Shown here: one piece after another, positions 26,360-35,156 of the stretch
How the letters are laid out: every line of letters starts with the position of its first letter
Numbering within the stretch: position 1 is the stretch's first letter
Assembly (NCBI RefSeq): GCF_900327775.1
Contig: NZ_OUMZ01000003.1
Span: forward strand, 91,160-155,159
Length of the DNA stretch: 64,000 nt
Direction: 5' to 3'
DNA from: Roseovarius sp. EL26
GTDB taxonomy: Bacteria; Pseudomonadota; Alphaproteobacteria; Rhodobacterales; Rhodobacteraceae
Program-made: the position numbers and the translations under genes
Notes under the pieces: generated by a model
What the model was told of the DNA's origin: nothing
Seen by the model: only the letters and a program-made list of their open reading frames with translations
Databases searched by the model: none

Positions 26360-27802
26360 ATGGCTTCAATTGACGACGTGAACGTCGCGCATGGCGGAAC
26401 GATGGACCCGGAAGGAAATACACTTAATCCAGCCGGTGCCGACGAAAAAACCTGGGGATGGTTCGCCATCTTCAATATCTGGGCAAACGACGTGCAGTCA
26501 CTCTTCGGGTATTCCCTTGTGGCATCTCTGTTCATTTCATTTGGCGTTGGTGGATGGACGGCTTTTGCCGCTTTGATCACGGCAGGGCTTTTTGTTATGT
26601 GGATGGTCAACTTGTCAGGCGCCGCCGGTGAAAAATATGGTATCCCCTATCCGGTCTTCGCCCGCGCAAGTCTTGGAACTCAAGGCGCAAAACTCCCTGC
26701 TATTCTTCGCGCGATTGTGGCGGTGTTTTGGTACGGTGTTCAGGTCTATTTTGCATCAACGGCCGTTGCCCTTTTGATCCGTTCAATCACAGGTGCAAGT
26801 GGCGGAGAAGAAATTCTCGGCCTGACGAGCATCGATTGGATCTCCTTTCTTGTCGTCTGGGGCTTTCACATTGTCATCTTCTGGCGTGGTATGAACTGGG
26901 TCGAGACCTTTCTGAACATCGCAGGTCCCTTCGTCTATTTGGTTATGATCGGTCTTGTTATCGTCCTATGGCAGCGGTCAGACGGCCAACTCCTTTCAGC
27001 CACAGCTACGATCTTTGCCAATCCCGAAGGCACCGTATGGACTGAACTAAAAGGATTTGTCGCGATCGTAGGCACTATGGTGGCCTATTTCGCTGCTGTA
27101 ATGATCAACTTCAGCGACTTCTCACGCTATGCCAAAGATAAACGGACCATGGTTATGGGCAACCTTGCGGGCTTACCGTTCAATATGATCCTGTTCTCGG
27201 CACTGGCACTTTTGACAACGGGTGGCGCGGCTGTGGTCTTTGGTGAAGAGATCATCAACCCGACCGAGATTGTCGAGCGCACAGACAGCGTCCTGCTCGG
27301 CGTCATTGCAGCGATCACATTCTTCGCCGCAACAGTTGGCATCAACCTAGTGGCAAACTTCATCCCTGCGGTAAACGGTATCGCCAATCTGGCACCTGAG
27401 AAAATTAGCTTCCGTAAAGCAGGTATGATCACATCACTGTTTGCCTTAGTAATCGGCGGTTTGTGGGTCAGCTTTATCAGCCAAGTCGGGATCGGCGGTT
27501 TTGTGAACACGCTCGGCGCGGTACTCGCACCCATCTTTGGTATCATGATCGTTGACTATTACGCGCATCGCAAAGAACAATTAAGCGAAGCTGACCTCTA
27601 CAACATGGAAGGTGGCATTTATCACTATGAAAATGGCTGGAACAGCGCTGCGGTCAAGGCATTCGGTGCGGCAGCAATCTTCTCTGTCGCGACGGTTTGG
27701 GTTCCATGGTTCTCCGTCCTCTCTGGTTTTAACTGGGTAATCGGTGCACTCCTTGGCGGTATGATCTATAATGCCTTGGCAAAGGACAATGTGAGGGTCT
27801 GA
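26360..27802 (+). CDS. NCS1 family nucleobase/hydantoin-type permease
   Basis: A 480-residue membrane protein with about twelve hydrophobic segments, the number usual for NCS1 transporters. The segment KTWGWFAIFNIWANDVQSL at the first helix and YGIPYPVFARASLGTQGAKL are characteristic of the family, which imports cytosine, uracil, allantoin, hydantoins or related compounds with Na+ or H+. The C-terminal part IFGIMIVDYYAHRKEQLSE is also typical. The ATG at 26360 has a GGGAGG site; the frame is open back to 26297. The divergent GntR/FCD regulator suggests substrate-induced expression. The substrate is unknown. Confidence 0.9.
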   Translation: MASIDDVNVAHGGTMDPEGNTLNPAGADEKTWGWFAIFNIWANDVQSLFGYSLVASLFISFGVGGWTAFAALITAGLFVMWMVNLSGAAGEKYGIPYPVFARASLGTQGAKLPAILRAIVAVFWYGVQVYFASTAVALLIRSITGASGGEEILGLTSIDWISFLVVWGFHIVIFWRGMNWVETFLNIAGPFVYLVMIGLVIVLWQRSDGQLLSATATIFANPEGTVWTELKGFVAIVGTMVAYFAAVMINFSDFSRYAKDKRTMVMGNLAGLPFNMILFSALALLTTGGAAVVFGEEIINPTEIVERTDSVLLGVIAAITFFAATVGINLVANFIPAVNGIANLAPEKISFRKAGMITSLFALVIGGLWVSFISQVGIGGFVNTLGAVLAPIFGIMIVDYYAHRKEQLSEADLYNMEGGIYHYENGWNSAAVKAFGAAAIFSVATVWVPWFSVLSGFNWVIGALLGGMIYNALAKDNVRV

Positions 27803-28263
27803 CATTGGCCTGACCGGTGGAGTTTTGGGCGCCACCGGTCTTACTTCTGGGTGGGTTCCAGACCATTTTATGATTTGGCAACGCCGCGGTCTGATACTTG
27901 TGTTGCTACAACGAAGACATTCACTGCGGTGCAATAGCCCATTCGATTGGGTCCAAAGCGGCCTTTCATCTCGAAGAATTCCAATGTCTGCTTTCGAGAA
28001 ACATCTTTGATTTTACAACGCGCGCGATCTGCGCTTTGATGTCATTTGTTGATTGAGCGATTGATCAACCCCTATCCAAACCAGAGGTTAAGATTTGAAA
28101 ACCCGACCGTTCGGCAGATGGGAGGGCATAGTTTCCGCTGCTTGAGCGGGATGGGGATGCCTTTGAAAAGGGCAGGAACGACCTGCGTGTTTCGATATCG
28201 ATTTGTGTACATAATGCGCGTACATCCTGTACAACCTGTACGCAAATTGGACGTTTGGATCTT
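27803..28263. other. 461-base intergenic region before dinB
   Basis: After the permease stop lies a 9-base inverted repeat, GACCGGTGG (27812-27820) and CCACCGGTC (27832-27840), followed by TTACTT, which may terminate the permease transcript. The right end holds a GTAC-rich element (28199-28248, listed separately) directly before dinB. No gene is evident in the rest. Confidence 0.5.
28199..28248 (+). repeat. GTAC-rich repeat, copy 1, in front of dinB
   Basis: The segment holds GTGTACATAA, GCGTACAT, CTGTACAA and CCTGTACGC in a row, four GTAC words in 50 bases. Its reverse complement recurs at 34063-34110 with about six differences. It ends 15 bases before the dinB start codon, so it overlaps the likely dinB promoter. 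It could be an operator or a mobile/dispersed repeat. It does not contain the GTTC-N7-GTTC LexA box known from many alphaproteobacteria. Confidence 0.75.
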
Positions 28264-29517
28264 ATGCCGTCGCTCTGTCGTGATTGTCTGGAAACGTTTG
28301 AAACTGCCCGGCGGTGCCCCGTCTGTGGCAGCCCCAGAATCGTGACACATGAAGAGCTGTTTGATCTCAGCATTGCCCATATGGATTGCGATGCGTTTTA
28401 TGCCAGTGTTGAAAAGCGCGACAATCCTGCGCTAGCAGACAAGCCAGTGATCATTGGTGGTGGGCGTCGCGGGGTTGTGTCAACGGCTTGTTATATCGCC
28501 AGAATTCGTGGTGTACGCTCGGCCATGCCGATGTTCAAGGCGCTCAAGCTGTGCCCCGAGGCGGTGGTGCTTCCCCCCCGGATGGAGGCCTATAGCGAAG
28601 CCTCGCGCCAAATTCGCGCGATGATGGAAGAGCTTTCTCCGGCGATCGAACCGCTTTCTCTGGATGAGGCCTTCATCGACCTCACCGGCACCGCCCGCCT
28701 GCACGGCGCACCGCCTGCTGTGATGCTCGCCCACCTCATCCGCCGCATGCGAAGTGAATTGGGCCTGACAGGGTCTATCGGCTTGAGTCATAACAAGTTT
28801 TTGGCGAAAGTGGCCTCAGATCTTGATAAACCGCATGGATTTTCTGTGATCGGAAAGGCCGAGACGCCAGCCTTCCTCAAAGACAAATCCGTCAGCCTGA
28901 TCTGGGGGGTTGGACGGGTCGGCGTCGCGTCGTTGAATGCAGCGGGTATCAGTACTTTCAACGACTTGCTGCGGTGGGAGCATAAAGATCTGATCGCCCG
29001 ATTTGGCAGTATGGGTGACCGCCTGTGGTATCTGGCTCGGGGGCAGGACCGTCGCAGGGTATCTTCTGACGGGCCGATGAAGTCTATTTCCAGCGAAACC
29101 ACCTTTTCTGAAGACACAGCAAACGCTGATATCCTTGATGGTCATATCTGGCGGTTGTCAGAAAAAGTTGCGGATCGAATAAAGGCTAAATCCATCGCAG
29201 GTCGGGTGGTGACACTCAAGCTCAAGCGTGCGGATCATTCGCAGATCAGCCGACGTATTGCCCTGCGCCACGCCACGCAGATGGCGGACAAGATTTACCA
29301 GAATGCTCGAAATCTATTGGATCAGACCGAAAACGATACAGCATACCGGCTGATTGGTGTCGGTCTTTCTGAGCTGTGTCCCGAGAGTGAGGCAGATCCT
29401 TCTGCTGATTTGCTTGATCCGCAAGCGAGTCTGCGCGCAGATGCTGAGCGGGCGACAGATAAGATCAGACAAAAGTTCGGGCGTGATTCGATCAAGAAGG
29501 GCCGCGCTTTGCGCTGA
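28264..29517 (+). CDS. dinB: DNA polymerase IV (Y family) with N-terminal zinc ribbon
   Basis: A 417-residue translesion polymerase. A short N-terminal zinc-ribbon-like segment has Cys5, Cys8, Cys18 and Cys21 (CRDC, CPVC). The Y-family core follows: IAHMDCDAFYASVE with Asp41 as a metal ligand, PVIIGGGRRGVVSTACYIAR, PLSLDEAFIDLTG with the second Asp-Glu pair, and SIGLSHNKFLAKVASDLDKP. The helix-hairpin-helix region (IWGVGRVGVASLNAAGI) and the little-finger domain complete it. It copies past damaged bases with low fidelity. A TTG three codons upstream is possible; the ATG at 28264 is preferred. It is convergent with the amidohydrolase, leaving a two-base gap. Confidence 0.93.
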   Translation: MPSLCRDCLETFETARRCPVCGSPRIVTHEELFDLSIAHMDCDAFYASVEKRDNPALADKPVIIGGGRRGVVSTACYIARIRGVRSAMPMFKALKLCPEAVVLPPRMEAYSEASRQIRAMMEELSPAIEPLSLDEAFIDLTGTARLHGAPPAVMLAHLIRRMRSELGLTGSIGLSHNKFLAKVASDLDKPHGFSVIGKAETPAFLKDKSVSLIWGVGRVGVASLNAAGISTFNDLLRWEHKDLIARFGSMGDRLWYLARGQDRRRVSSDGPMKSISSETTFSEDTANADILDGHIWRLSEKVADRIKAKSIAGRVVTLKLKRADHSQISRRIALRHATQMADKIYQNARNLLDQTENDTAYRLIGVGLSELCPESEADPSADLLDPQASLRADAERATDKIRQKFGRDSIKKGRALR

Positions 29518-29519
29518 TC

Positions 29520-30383
29520 CTACTCAGCAGCTAGTGTGCTTTCGCCTGGCTGGCCGATATCAGCAATCTCGGCCACGATGTTTTCTAACATGTGTTTGAA
29601 TGCCTGAAAGTTGCCATTGGGTCGAATCAGGCGCTCATTCATATAGAGAGAGCGGTCAATCTCGATTTGTAATGCGTGGTGACCTTTTGAAGGTTGTCCG
29701 TAAGCCTGCGTGATGTAAGCCCCTGCGAAAGGAACATTGCGCGTGACAACCAGTCCGGCTTCGATAAAGGCGGCTTCGACCTGACTGACAATTTCATCGC
29801 TGGCGGTGGTACCGAACCGATCGCCCAACACGATTTCTGGTCGGCGTATGCCAGAACGGGCCAATGCATCCATGGCTTCGTGTGGCATTGAATGGCAATC
29901 AATCAAAATCGCCTCGCCAAACATCAAAAAGGCCTGATCCAATTGCCCCTTAAGGATTTCGTGATAGGGGTGCCAGTAGCCATCGATTCTCTTCTGGGCA
30001 TCTGACATGCTGATTTTTCCGCGGTAAATTGCTTTCCCGTTAGCAACAACACGCGGCACCACACCAAGGCCTGAGGCCACGCGCGGATTATGTCCAATGG
30101 CCCTCACACCTTCGATCAGTGCAGGATCCAATTCATCTGGGGCACGATTGAGGTCGACAAAGGCACGTGGTGCCCCCGCCTTTACAAACGGGGCGCCATA
30201 TTTGGTGGCACATTCGAAAAGCTCATCGACAAAGGCGTCCTCTGAGCTGCGCACAGAGTATTCGTTCAATTGCGTCCGGCGCAGAAATGTCCAAGGGTAA
30301 TCACGGCCACTATGAGGTGAGGCAAACACAACAGATGTTGTGCGCCGTTCAGGGTAACTCAGATGATACGCGGCCTTTGGCAT
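29520..30383 (-). CDS. N-formylglutamate amidohydrolase family protein
   Basis: A 287-residue enzyme. VVFASPHSGRDYP, the acidic SSEDAFVDEL, FVDLNRAPDELDP, and IDCHSMPHEAM give the His/Glu metal-binding pattern of the N-formylglutamate amidohydrolase (HutG-type) family. These zinc-dependent enzymes release formate or similar groups from N-acyl amino acids. No other histidine-degradation gene is nearby, so a role in the hut pathway is not supported by context, and the formyl or acyl substrate remains open. Confidence 0.9.
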   Translation of the reverse strand: MPKAAYHLSYPERRTTSVVFASPHSGRDYPWTFLRRTQLNEYSVRSSEDAFVDELFECATKYGAPFVKAGAPRAFVDLNRAPDELDPALIEGVRAIGHNPRVASGLGVVPRVVANGKAIYRGKISMSDAQKRIDGYWHPYHEILKGQLDQAFLMFGEAILIDCHSMPHEAMDALARSGIRRPEIVLGDRFGTTASDEIVSQVEAAFIEAGLVVTRNVPFAGAYITQAYGQPSKGHHALQIEIDRSLYMNERLIRPNGNFQAFKHMLENIVAEIADIGQPGESTLAAE

Positions 30384-30475
30384 GTGTTCTCCTGCTAAAT
30401 ATTATCATAGACTGAATTTGTCGTTCTAAAAGCCCTTGATCCCTCCTCCGACTCCTTTTATAGACCCAGCACACC

Positions 30476-30508
30476 GGCGCGGGATTCCGCGCCCCAATTT
30501 ATTGGGGC
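30476..30508. other. two adjacent hairpins upstream of tRNA-Val
   Basis: GGCGCGG (30476-30482) pairs with CCGCGCC (30487-30493), and GCCCCAA (30491-30497) pairs with TTGGGGC (30502-30508); the two stems share three bases, so they are alternatives. They lie 22 bases before the tRNA. They may belong to the tRNA leader or be a small repeat; no function is assigned. Confidence 0.4.
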
Positions 30509-30529
30509 ATGTCTCGTTAAGGTATTCAT

Positions 30530-30604
30530 GGGCGATTAGCTCAGCGGTAGAGCACTTCGTTGACATCGAAGGGGTCACAAGTTCGATCCTTGTATCGCCC
30601 ACCA
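30530..30604 (+). tRNA. tRNA-Val (anticodon GAC)
   Basis: All four arms are present. Acceptor stem GGGCGAT/ATCGCCC pairs fully, the D arm is GCTC-AGCGGTA-GAGC, and anticodon stem CTTCG/CGAAG has loop TTGACAT, with GAC at 30562-30564. The T arm is ACAAG-TTCGATC-CTTGT. The discriminator A is followed by an encoded CCA (30602-30604). It reads GUC and GUU valine codons. Confidence 0.97.
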
Positions 30605-30683
30605 TGAATTCACTGCCGCACATCAACGTGTGGCACCCGTAACCCAGGCGCTGGCCCGCGCCGCGACAAATGAGGAGAGGACC

Positions 30684-30809
30684 ATGAAGGTCAAAAACTC
30701 GCTTCGTTCTTTGAAGAACCGGCACCGTGATTGCCGTGTCGTGCGCCGCAAAGGCCGCGTCTACGTGATCAACAAAACACAGCCGAAGTTCAAAGCCCGT
30801 CAAGGCTAA
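30684..30809 (+). CDS. rpmJ: 50S ribosomal protein L36
   Basis: A 41-residue protein, [17 protein letters not shown] followed by [20 protein letters not shown], clearly L36 of the form without the four-residue zinc site. It is a small, very basic component of the large ribosomal subunit that binds 23S rRNA. AGGAGAGG provides a strong ribosome site six bases before the ATG. It follows tRNA-Val by 79 bases and is closed by its own terminator, so the two could share a transcript. Confidence 0.96.
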   Translation: MKVKNSLRSLKNRHRDCRVVRRKGRVYVINKTQPKFKARQG

Positions 30810-30830
30810 GAACGCTTTCAGCTAGATACT

Positions 30831-30862
30831 AAAAAGCCCCGCTGTTCAGCGGGGTTTTTTGT
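30831..30862 (+). terminator. Rho-independent terminator of rpmJ
   Basis: CCCCGC (30837-30842) and GCGGGG (30849-30854) form the stem, with AAAAAG before and TTTTTT after. It may also serve the convergent amidase gene, because the A run precedes it. Confidence 0.93.
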
Positions 30863-30873
30863 TTGTGCGGTTT

Positions 30874-32211
30874 TTAATGCTTTGCCTGCTCGATCTGATG
30901 GGCAAACTGCAGCAAACGCGCATCAGATCCCTTTGGTCCAGTGATATGCAGCCCAACCGGCATGCCATCTGAAGAGGTGCCAAACGGAATGGAAATCGAA
31001 GGTAGCTCCAGAATAGGTGTCAGCGTAACAGTGCGCCAGTCCTCATCAATTTCGTGATCTCTTGCATCCGCATCAAACGCCAATCCTGTTGTTGTTGGCC
31101 AGATCGCAAAGTCATATCGCTCAAAAAACGCCACAACGTCCTGCCAGACGTTTCCGCGTACCGCCTGATAGGTGGCGTAATCAGTCAGATTAAATTCGGC
31201 TCCCTGTTGGCAAGCCGTGACGAAATTCTCGGCAGCCAAGGCCATATCCGGATGAAATACTGATTTTAACCCAAGCGCCGACAGTGTTCTAACCATTGGG
31301 ACAAAGGGTGTGAATGGCTCGAGCGTTGGTGCGGTATCCTCAACCTGCCATCCTAAATCACGGCATAAAGCCGTGATCGGATCAAGCGCGGTGCATATGG
31401 ATGGGTCTGTTTGTGTCCCAAAGGGGTTGAGGTTAATGGCGAGCCTCCCAGTGGGAAAAGGCATATTGAGGAGCCCGACTGAGGGAAGGTCTTTCCAAAA
31501 TCCAAGCGCTTGTGTCTGGGAATTTCCCTGCATGACCTCAAGCATCATAGCGAGGTCTTTGACGCTTCTGGCCATCGGACCGGGAATGCTCAGCCCGTCG
31601 AAAGGGACCGGGTTGGGATGATAAGGCACTAAGCCCGAACTTGGTCTGAATCCAACGACACCGCACCATGCCGCCGGGCTGCGGAGCGACCCGCCCAGAT
31701 CGGATCCATCTGCCAAGGCAACCATGTTCGCGGCCAATGCTGCCGCCGCTCCGCCCGAGCTGCCGGCAACGGTTTTATTCAGATCATGCGGATTGCGTGT
31801 GGTGCCGGAGACCAAATTGGTGGTCTGTCCGGAAAAGGCAAACTCTGGCGTGTTGGATTTACCGATGATGACCGCACCAGCCGCGCGCAGGCGGGCGACG
31901 TGCAGGGCGTCATAGTCTGGGATGTGGTGTTCGTAACTTCGTGACCCCCATGTGGTGCGCAAACCTTTGGTTTCAAACACATCCTTGATCGCAATCGGCA
32001 GGCCATGCAGCGGCCCGACAGGGCGGGCCATCCTGTCCAGTTCGTTCGCGCGATCATAGGCGGCCTGCCAATCGAGCGTGACAAAGGCATTCACATCGCT
32101 TTCAACCTTATCCACTTGCGCCTGATAGGCTGACAATGCCTCTTGCGCGCTCAACTGTCTGCTCTGAAGTCTGCCTGCCAGATCAGTGGCCGAAAGCTTG
32201 ATGATGTCCAT
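30874..32211 (-). CDS. amidase, amidase-signature family
   Basis: A 445-residue enzyme of the amidase signature family with the Ser-cisSer-Lys triad. Lys76 lies in LPIAIKDVFE, the cis-serine in KTVAGSSGGAAAALA (Ser151/152), and the nucleophile Ser175 in GSDLGGSLRSPA. These hydrolyse amides, carbamates or nitrile-derived amides to acid and ammonia. The C-terminal part matches soluble bacterial amidases rather than the glutamyl-tRNA amidotransferase GatA, and no gatB or gatC is near. It is transcribed away from the D-amino-acid dehydrogenase-like gene. Confidence 0.9.
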   Translation of the reverse strand: MDIIKLSATDLAGRLQSRQLSAQEALSAYQAQVDKVESDVNAFVTLDWQAAYDRANELDRMARPVGPLHGLPIAIKDVFETKGLRTTWGSRSYEHHIPDYDALHVARLRAAGAVIIGKSNTPEFAFSGQTTNLVSGTTRNPHDLNKTVAGSSGGAAAALAANMVALADGSDLGGSLRSPAAWCGVVGFRPSSGLVPYHPNPVPFDGLSIPGPMARSVKDLAMMLEVMQGNSQTQALGFWKDLPSVGLLNMPFPTGRLAINLNPFGTQTDPSICTALDPITALCRDLGWQVEDTAPTLEPFTPFVPMVRTLSALGLKSVFHPDMALAAENFVTACQQGAEFNLTDYATYQAVRGNVWQDVVAFFERYDFAIWPTTTGLAFDADARDHEIDEDWRTVTLTPILELPSISIPFGTSSDGMPVGLHITGPKGSDARLLQFAHQIEQAKH

Positions 32212-32384
32212 GGCATGTCTCGCTGTGAATGGTTTTGATCGTGATACCGACGTCGTTCCCCTGCGGACCTGCCAAACCCGACATGCGTTTGTCTGAAATG
32301 GAAGGATCTTAAGACCAGTTCAAATCTTCGCTTGCTGTTTGAGGAGCAAAGCCCTTAGCTGGCGCAAAGTCATGCAAAAGTAGG

Positions 32385-33644
32385 ATGACGGCAATGAGCA
32401 CGTCCTTGAAAATTATTGTTATCGGCGCAGGTATCTGCGGCCTCAGTTCGGCGATCTGGTTGCAACGGTCGGGGCATCAGGTAACCCTGATTGACCGCGA
32501 GGGGCCAGGGGCCGGTGCCTCCTATGGTAATGCGGGATTGATGGCGCAGTGGGCATTTATTCCAGTCAATACACCGGGGTTGATCAAGGACAGCATCAAA
32601 TACCTCACCGATCCATCATCACCTTTGTTTATGCAATGGGATCAAGTGCCTAGGCTGACCCCGTGGCTGTGGCAATTTGTTAAGCGCGCCAATGCAAAAG
32701 ATGCGCGATTCACGGCGCAGGCCCTGATTGATATCATCGCAGATGGAGGCGATCAGCATCGCGCATTGACCCACGGCACGCAGGCGCAAGAGATGATCAC
32801 CAGCAGTGACTTTGCCTATGCCTACGCCTCGCGCAAGGACTTTGACAAAGACAGCTTTGGCTGGAGTATCCGGCGTGAGGCCGGGTTTGTCCCAGAGATG
32901 ATAGAAGGTGCGGCAGTGCAGGAATTCGATCCGATGCTTGGGCCCTCGGTTAAATGCCTCGCGCGGCTCAAGACACAGGGGCACATCCTTGATCCTGGCG
33001 GATACATGCACGCGCTGGCGGATATATTGCGCAATGAAGGTGGGCAGGTGATGCAAGCCGAGGCCAAGGATTTTACTCTAAGCGATGGAAGGATTGTATC
33101 GGTTGAGACGGATCAGGGCAGCTTTCCTTGTGATCAGGCGGTTCTGACTTCGGGTATTTGGTCCAAGGCACTGATGAAAAAGCTGGGCTTCAAGGTGATG
33201 CTTGAAACCGAACGGGGTCACCATCTGCACCTGAAAAACCCTTCGCAAACACCGCGTTGTCCGATGATTTTGGGTAAGGGCAAGTTTGGAGTGACCCCGA
33301 TGGCCACGGGCCTGCGTTGTGCGGGCACGGTTGAGTTGGGCACGCATGAGCGTGGTGCATCACGCGCGCCGTTGGAGCTGATCCGCAAGCAGATCGCTAA
33401 GGATTTTCCCAATCTCGAATATGACGCGGCAGAGGAGTGGGTTGGGTACCGTCCGTCCACACCAGACAGTCTGCCGTTGATCGGAGAGATAGGGAAAACA
33501 GGGGTTTACGCAGGGTTTGGGCATCAGCACATTGGGTTGACTGCTGGGCCCAAGACCGGCCGTTTGATTGCCGACATGATCAGCGGGCGCAAACCCAACA
33601 TTGATCTTTCGCCATTTGATGCAAACCGGTTTGATCGCCGCTGA
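32385..33644 (+). CDS. FAD-dependent D-amino-acid dehydrogenase-like oxidoreductase
   Basis: A 419-residue DAO-family flavoprotein. The Rossmann motif is IIVIGAGICGLSSAIWLQRSG, followed by the acidic VTLIDREGPGAGASYGNAG. The C-terminal GVYAGFGHQHIGLTAGPKTG contributes the second FAD contact. It resembles small-subunit D-amino-acid dehydrogenases (DadA), which oxidise D-amino acids and pass electrons to the respiratory chain, but other amines are possible. ATG codons at 32385 and 32394 are both usable. It is divergent from the amidase gene. Confidence 0.85.
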   Translation: MTAMSTSLKIIVIGAGICGLSSAIWLQRSGHQVTLIDREGPGAGASYGNAGLMAQWAFIPVNTPGLIKDSIKYLTDPSSPLFMQWDQVPRLTPWLWQFVKRANAKDARFTAQALIDIIADGGDQHRALTHGTQAQEMITSSDFAYAYASRKDFDKDSFGWSIRREAGFVPEMIEGAAVQEFDPMLGPSVKCLARLKTQGHILDPGGYMHALADILRNEGGQVMQAEAKDFTLSDGRIVSVETDQGSFPCDQAVLTSGIWSKALMKKLGFKVMLETERGHHLHLKNPSQTPRCPMILGKGKFGVTPMATGLRCAGTVELGTHERGASRAPLELIRKQIAKDFPNLEYDAAEEWVGYRPSTPDSLPLIGEIGKTGVYAGFGHQHIGLTAGPKTGRLIADMISGRKPNIDLSPFDANRFDRR

Positions 33645-33732
33645 TACTGGTTTTTGCTGATTTGCGTCAGATCAAAGACTGCCCCTGATTTACAGACCAA
33701 TTTGTGGTAAGCTGTCAAAGGAGGAGGCTGAG

Positions 33733-34059
33733 ATGATTGGAATCAGCACCCACAAAATCGCGCAAATTATCCTTATGTCCCGGGAACTTGACCGGGCTGA
33801 ACGAGAGTTGCGCGCATTCATTGAGCGCCTGACGGTGGAAGAGCAAGTCAGTCTTGTCGCCGTGATGTGGATCGGGCGCGACAGTTTCATGCGCGATGAG
33901 CTGGAAGAAGCCAAAGCCACTGCCCGCGAAGAGGCGACAACCCCAACGGCGGATTACCTTCTGGGCACACCGCATCTGTCAGACCATCTTGAAAATGGTT
34001 TGGATGAGCTGGGGATTTCGGTGGTGCAGGACGAGGATGAATTGGTGCGCGGCGGCTGA
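33733..34059 (+). CDS. DUF3775 family protein
   Basis: A 108-residue acidic protein preceded by a very strong GGAGGAGG ribosome site. The segments ISTHKIAQIILMSREL and LTVEEQVSLVAVMWIGRD, followed by FMRDELEEAKATAREE and YLLGTPHLSDHLENGLDELG, match the DUF3775 family of alphaproteobacteria, whose role is unknown. No membrane segment is present. A GTAC-rich repeat copy begins immediately after the stop codon. Confidence 0.82.
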   Translation: MIGISTHKIAQIILMSRELDRAERELRAFIERLTVEEQVSLVAVMWIGRDSFMRDELEEAKATAREEATTPTADYLLGTPHLSDHLENGLDELGISVVQDEDELVRGG

Positions 34060-34062
34060 CAA

Positions 34063-34110
34063 AATGCGTACAGGTTGTACAGCCTGTACGCGGGTTATGT
34101 ACACAAATCG
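34063..34110 (-). repeat. GTAC-rich repeat, copy 2, inverted relative to copy 1
   Basis: Read on the minus strand this is nearly the same as the element in front of dinB (28199-28248): GTGTACATAA, GCGTACAG, CTGTACAA and CCTGTACGC in the same spacing, with about six differences over 50 bases. It starts three bases after the DUF3775 stop codon, with no start codon directly behind it in its own direction, so here it is not obviously a promoter. Confidence 0.75.
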
Positions 34111-34132
34111 GAAAGTTGTGATGCGTCGGAAT

Positions 34133-34153
34133 GGTGGGCAGAAATTGCCCACC
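34133..34153. repeat. hairpin repeat left of the HNH gene
   Basis: GGTGGGCA (34133-34140) and TGCCCACC (34146-34153) form a perfect 8-base stem around GAAAT. The wider word continues into CTACGG. A related, more degenerate hairpin lies at 35252-35274 in the same orientation. It resembles short dispersed hairpins I associate with roseobacter genomes (memory, not shown). Confidence 0.6.
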
Positions 34154-34274
34154 CTACGGCGATCGCCCTTGCGCGCGTTGGCGATGCACGGCTTGGGTAG
34201 GGGGGAGAATGCTGTTGTGAAAACAAATGGCGAATGGCCCGTTCGTACTGTCCCGGCTTTTTAAGACTTCCGAT

Positions 34275-35156
34275 CTAAGCAATATCACAAACAAGGTCTG
34301 TAAAGGTTTGTTTTCGAGACTTGATGTATTCTACTCGAATTAGCGGACCAGTAATCTTTGAAGGTATCCGCATATAATAAGTCGTCCCATACATATTCGT
34401 TAGAAGATTAATTTCCGTATAAAGCCATCTCTTACCGTTCTCACATTGCTCGAACGCGATAGCGAAACTGATAGGCTCTTCGTTACTCCTTTTGACATAA
34501 GGCATGCTATAAAAGCCCTCATAATAGAGCTTTTCTGCATCTGTAATCCTGTCAGGATTATTAAGGACACTTTGCCCTACTTGAGCAGCAATTGCTGATT
34601 GTGGTGACGCGTCGAAAAAGAGGCCCACAGAAATTTTACTCAGTAATCTTAAAAACTGTTCAACATTGAATGGATACTCCACTCTTACTGTGTTGGCGTT
34701 GGGACAGTACTTGCGCTTAACAATATCAAGTAACTTTGCGGATTCAGATTGGCCTGGGAGCTTAACAGTAACTGGGGTTTGTGTGTTTGGCTTGAGTTTT
34801 AAAAATGGTGGCGGAATGAAAAAGGGGATCAAGTAACTTTTGGGTACATCTGTTTCTGCTAAATGGATTTTCTTTGCATGCCCATCAGACAGTTCAACTT
34901 CAATTGGTAAAAACTTTGGCTTTGCTATTGAGCGAGATTTTATGCCGAATTTAGCCCTATGAATTGCTACGATCTTTGTGACAAATGGTTCCTCAATTTC
35001 GTTATTAATAATGGTTTGGCAATTACTACAGGAAGCTCTTGGTAGTTTAATTCTGCCTGCTAGAGAATGTGGGATGACATGCTCTGTCGATAGGTGCGAA
35101 CTTTCAACACCACAATAAATACATCTGTCTGCGGCACGGAGGTTTAAACTACACAT
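34275..35156 (-). CDS. HNH endonuclease-type protein, AT-rich, likely acquired
   Basis: A 293-residue protein with an N-terminal zinc-bound HNH fold: CIYCG (Cys12, Cys15), TEHVIPHSLAG (His26, His30) and CSNCQTIINN (Cys43, Cys46, Asn51). This matches bacterial HNH nuclease-like proteins that cut or nick DNA. The remaining about 230 residues are unfamiliar. The gene is visibly much more AT-rich than its neighbours and uses AT-ending codons, which suggests horizontal transfer. It stands alone between noncoding flanks that carry hairpin repeats. It could be a defence nuclease, a remnant of a mobile element, or a homing-type enzyme; nothing adjacent decides. Confidence 0.8.
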   Translation of the reverse strand: MCSLNLRAADRCIYCGVESSHLSTEHVIPHSLAGRIKLPRASCSNCQTIINNEIEEPFVTKIVAIHRAKFGIKSRSIAKPKFLPIEVELSDGHAKKIHLAETDVPKSYLIPFFIPPPFLKLKPNTQTPVTVKLPGQSESAKLLDIVKRKYCPNANTVRVEYPFNVEQFLRLLSKISVGLFFDASPQSAIAAQVGQSVLNNPDRITDAEKLYYEGFYSMPYVKRSNEEPISFAIAFEQCENGKRWLYTEINLLTNMYGTTYYMRIPSKITGPLIRVEYIKSRKQTFTDLVCDIA

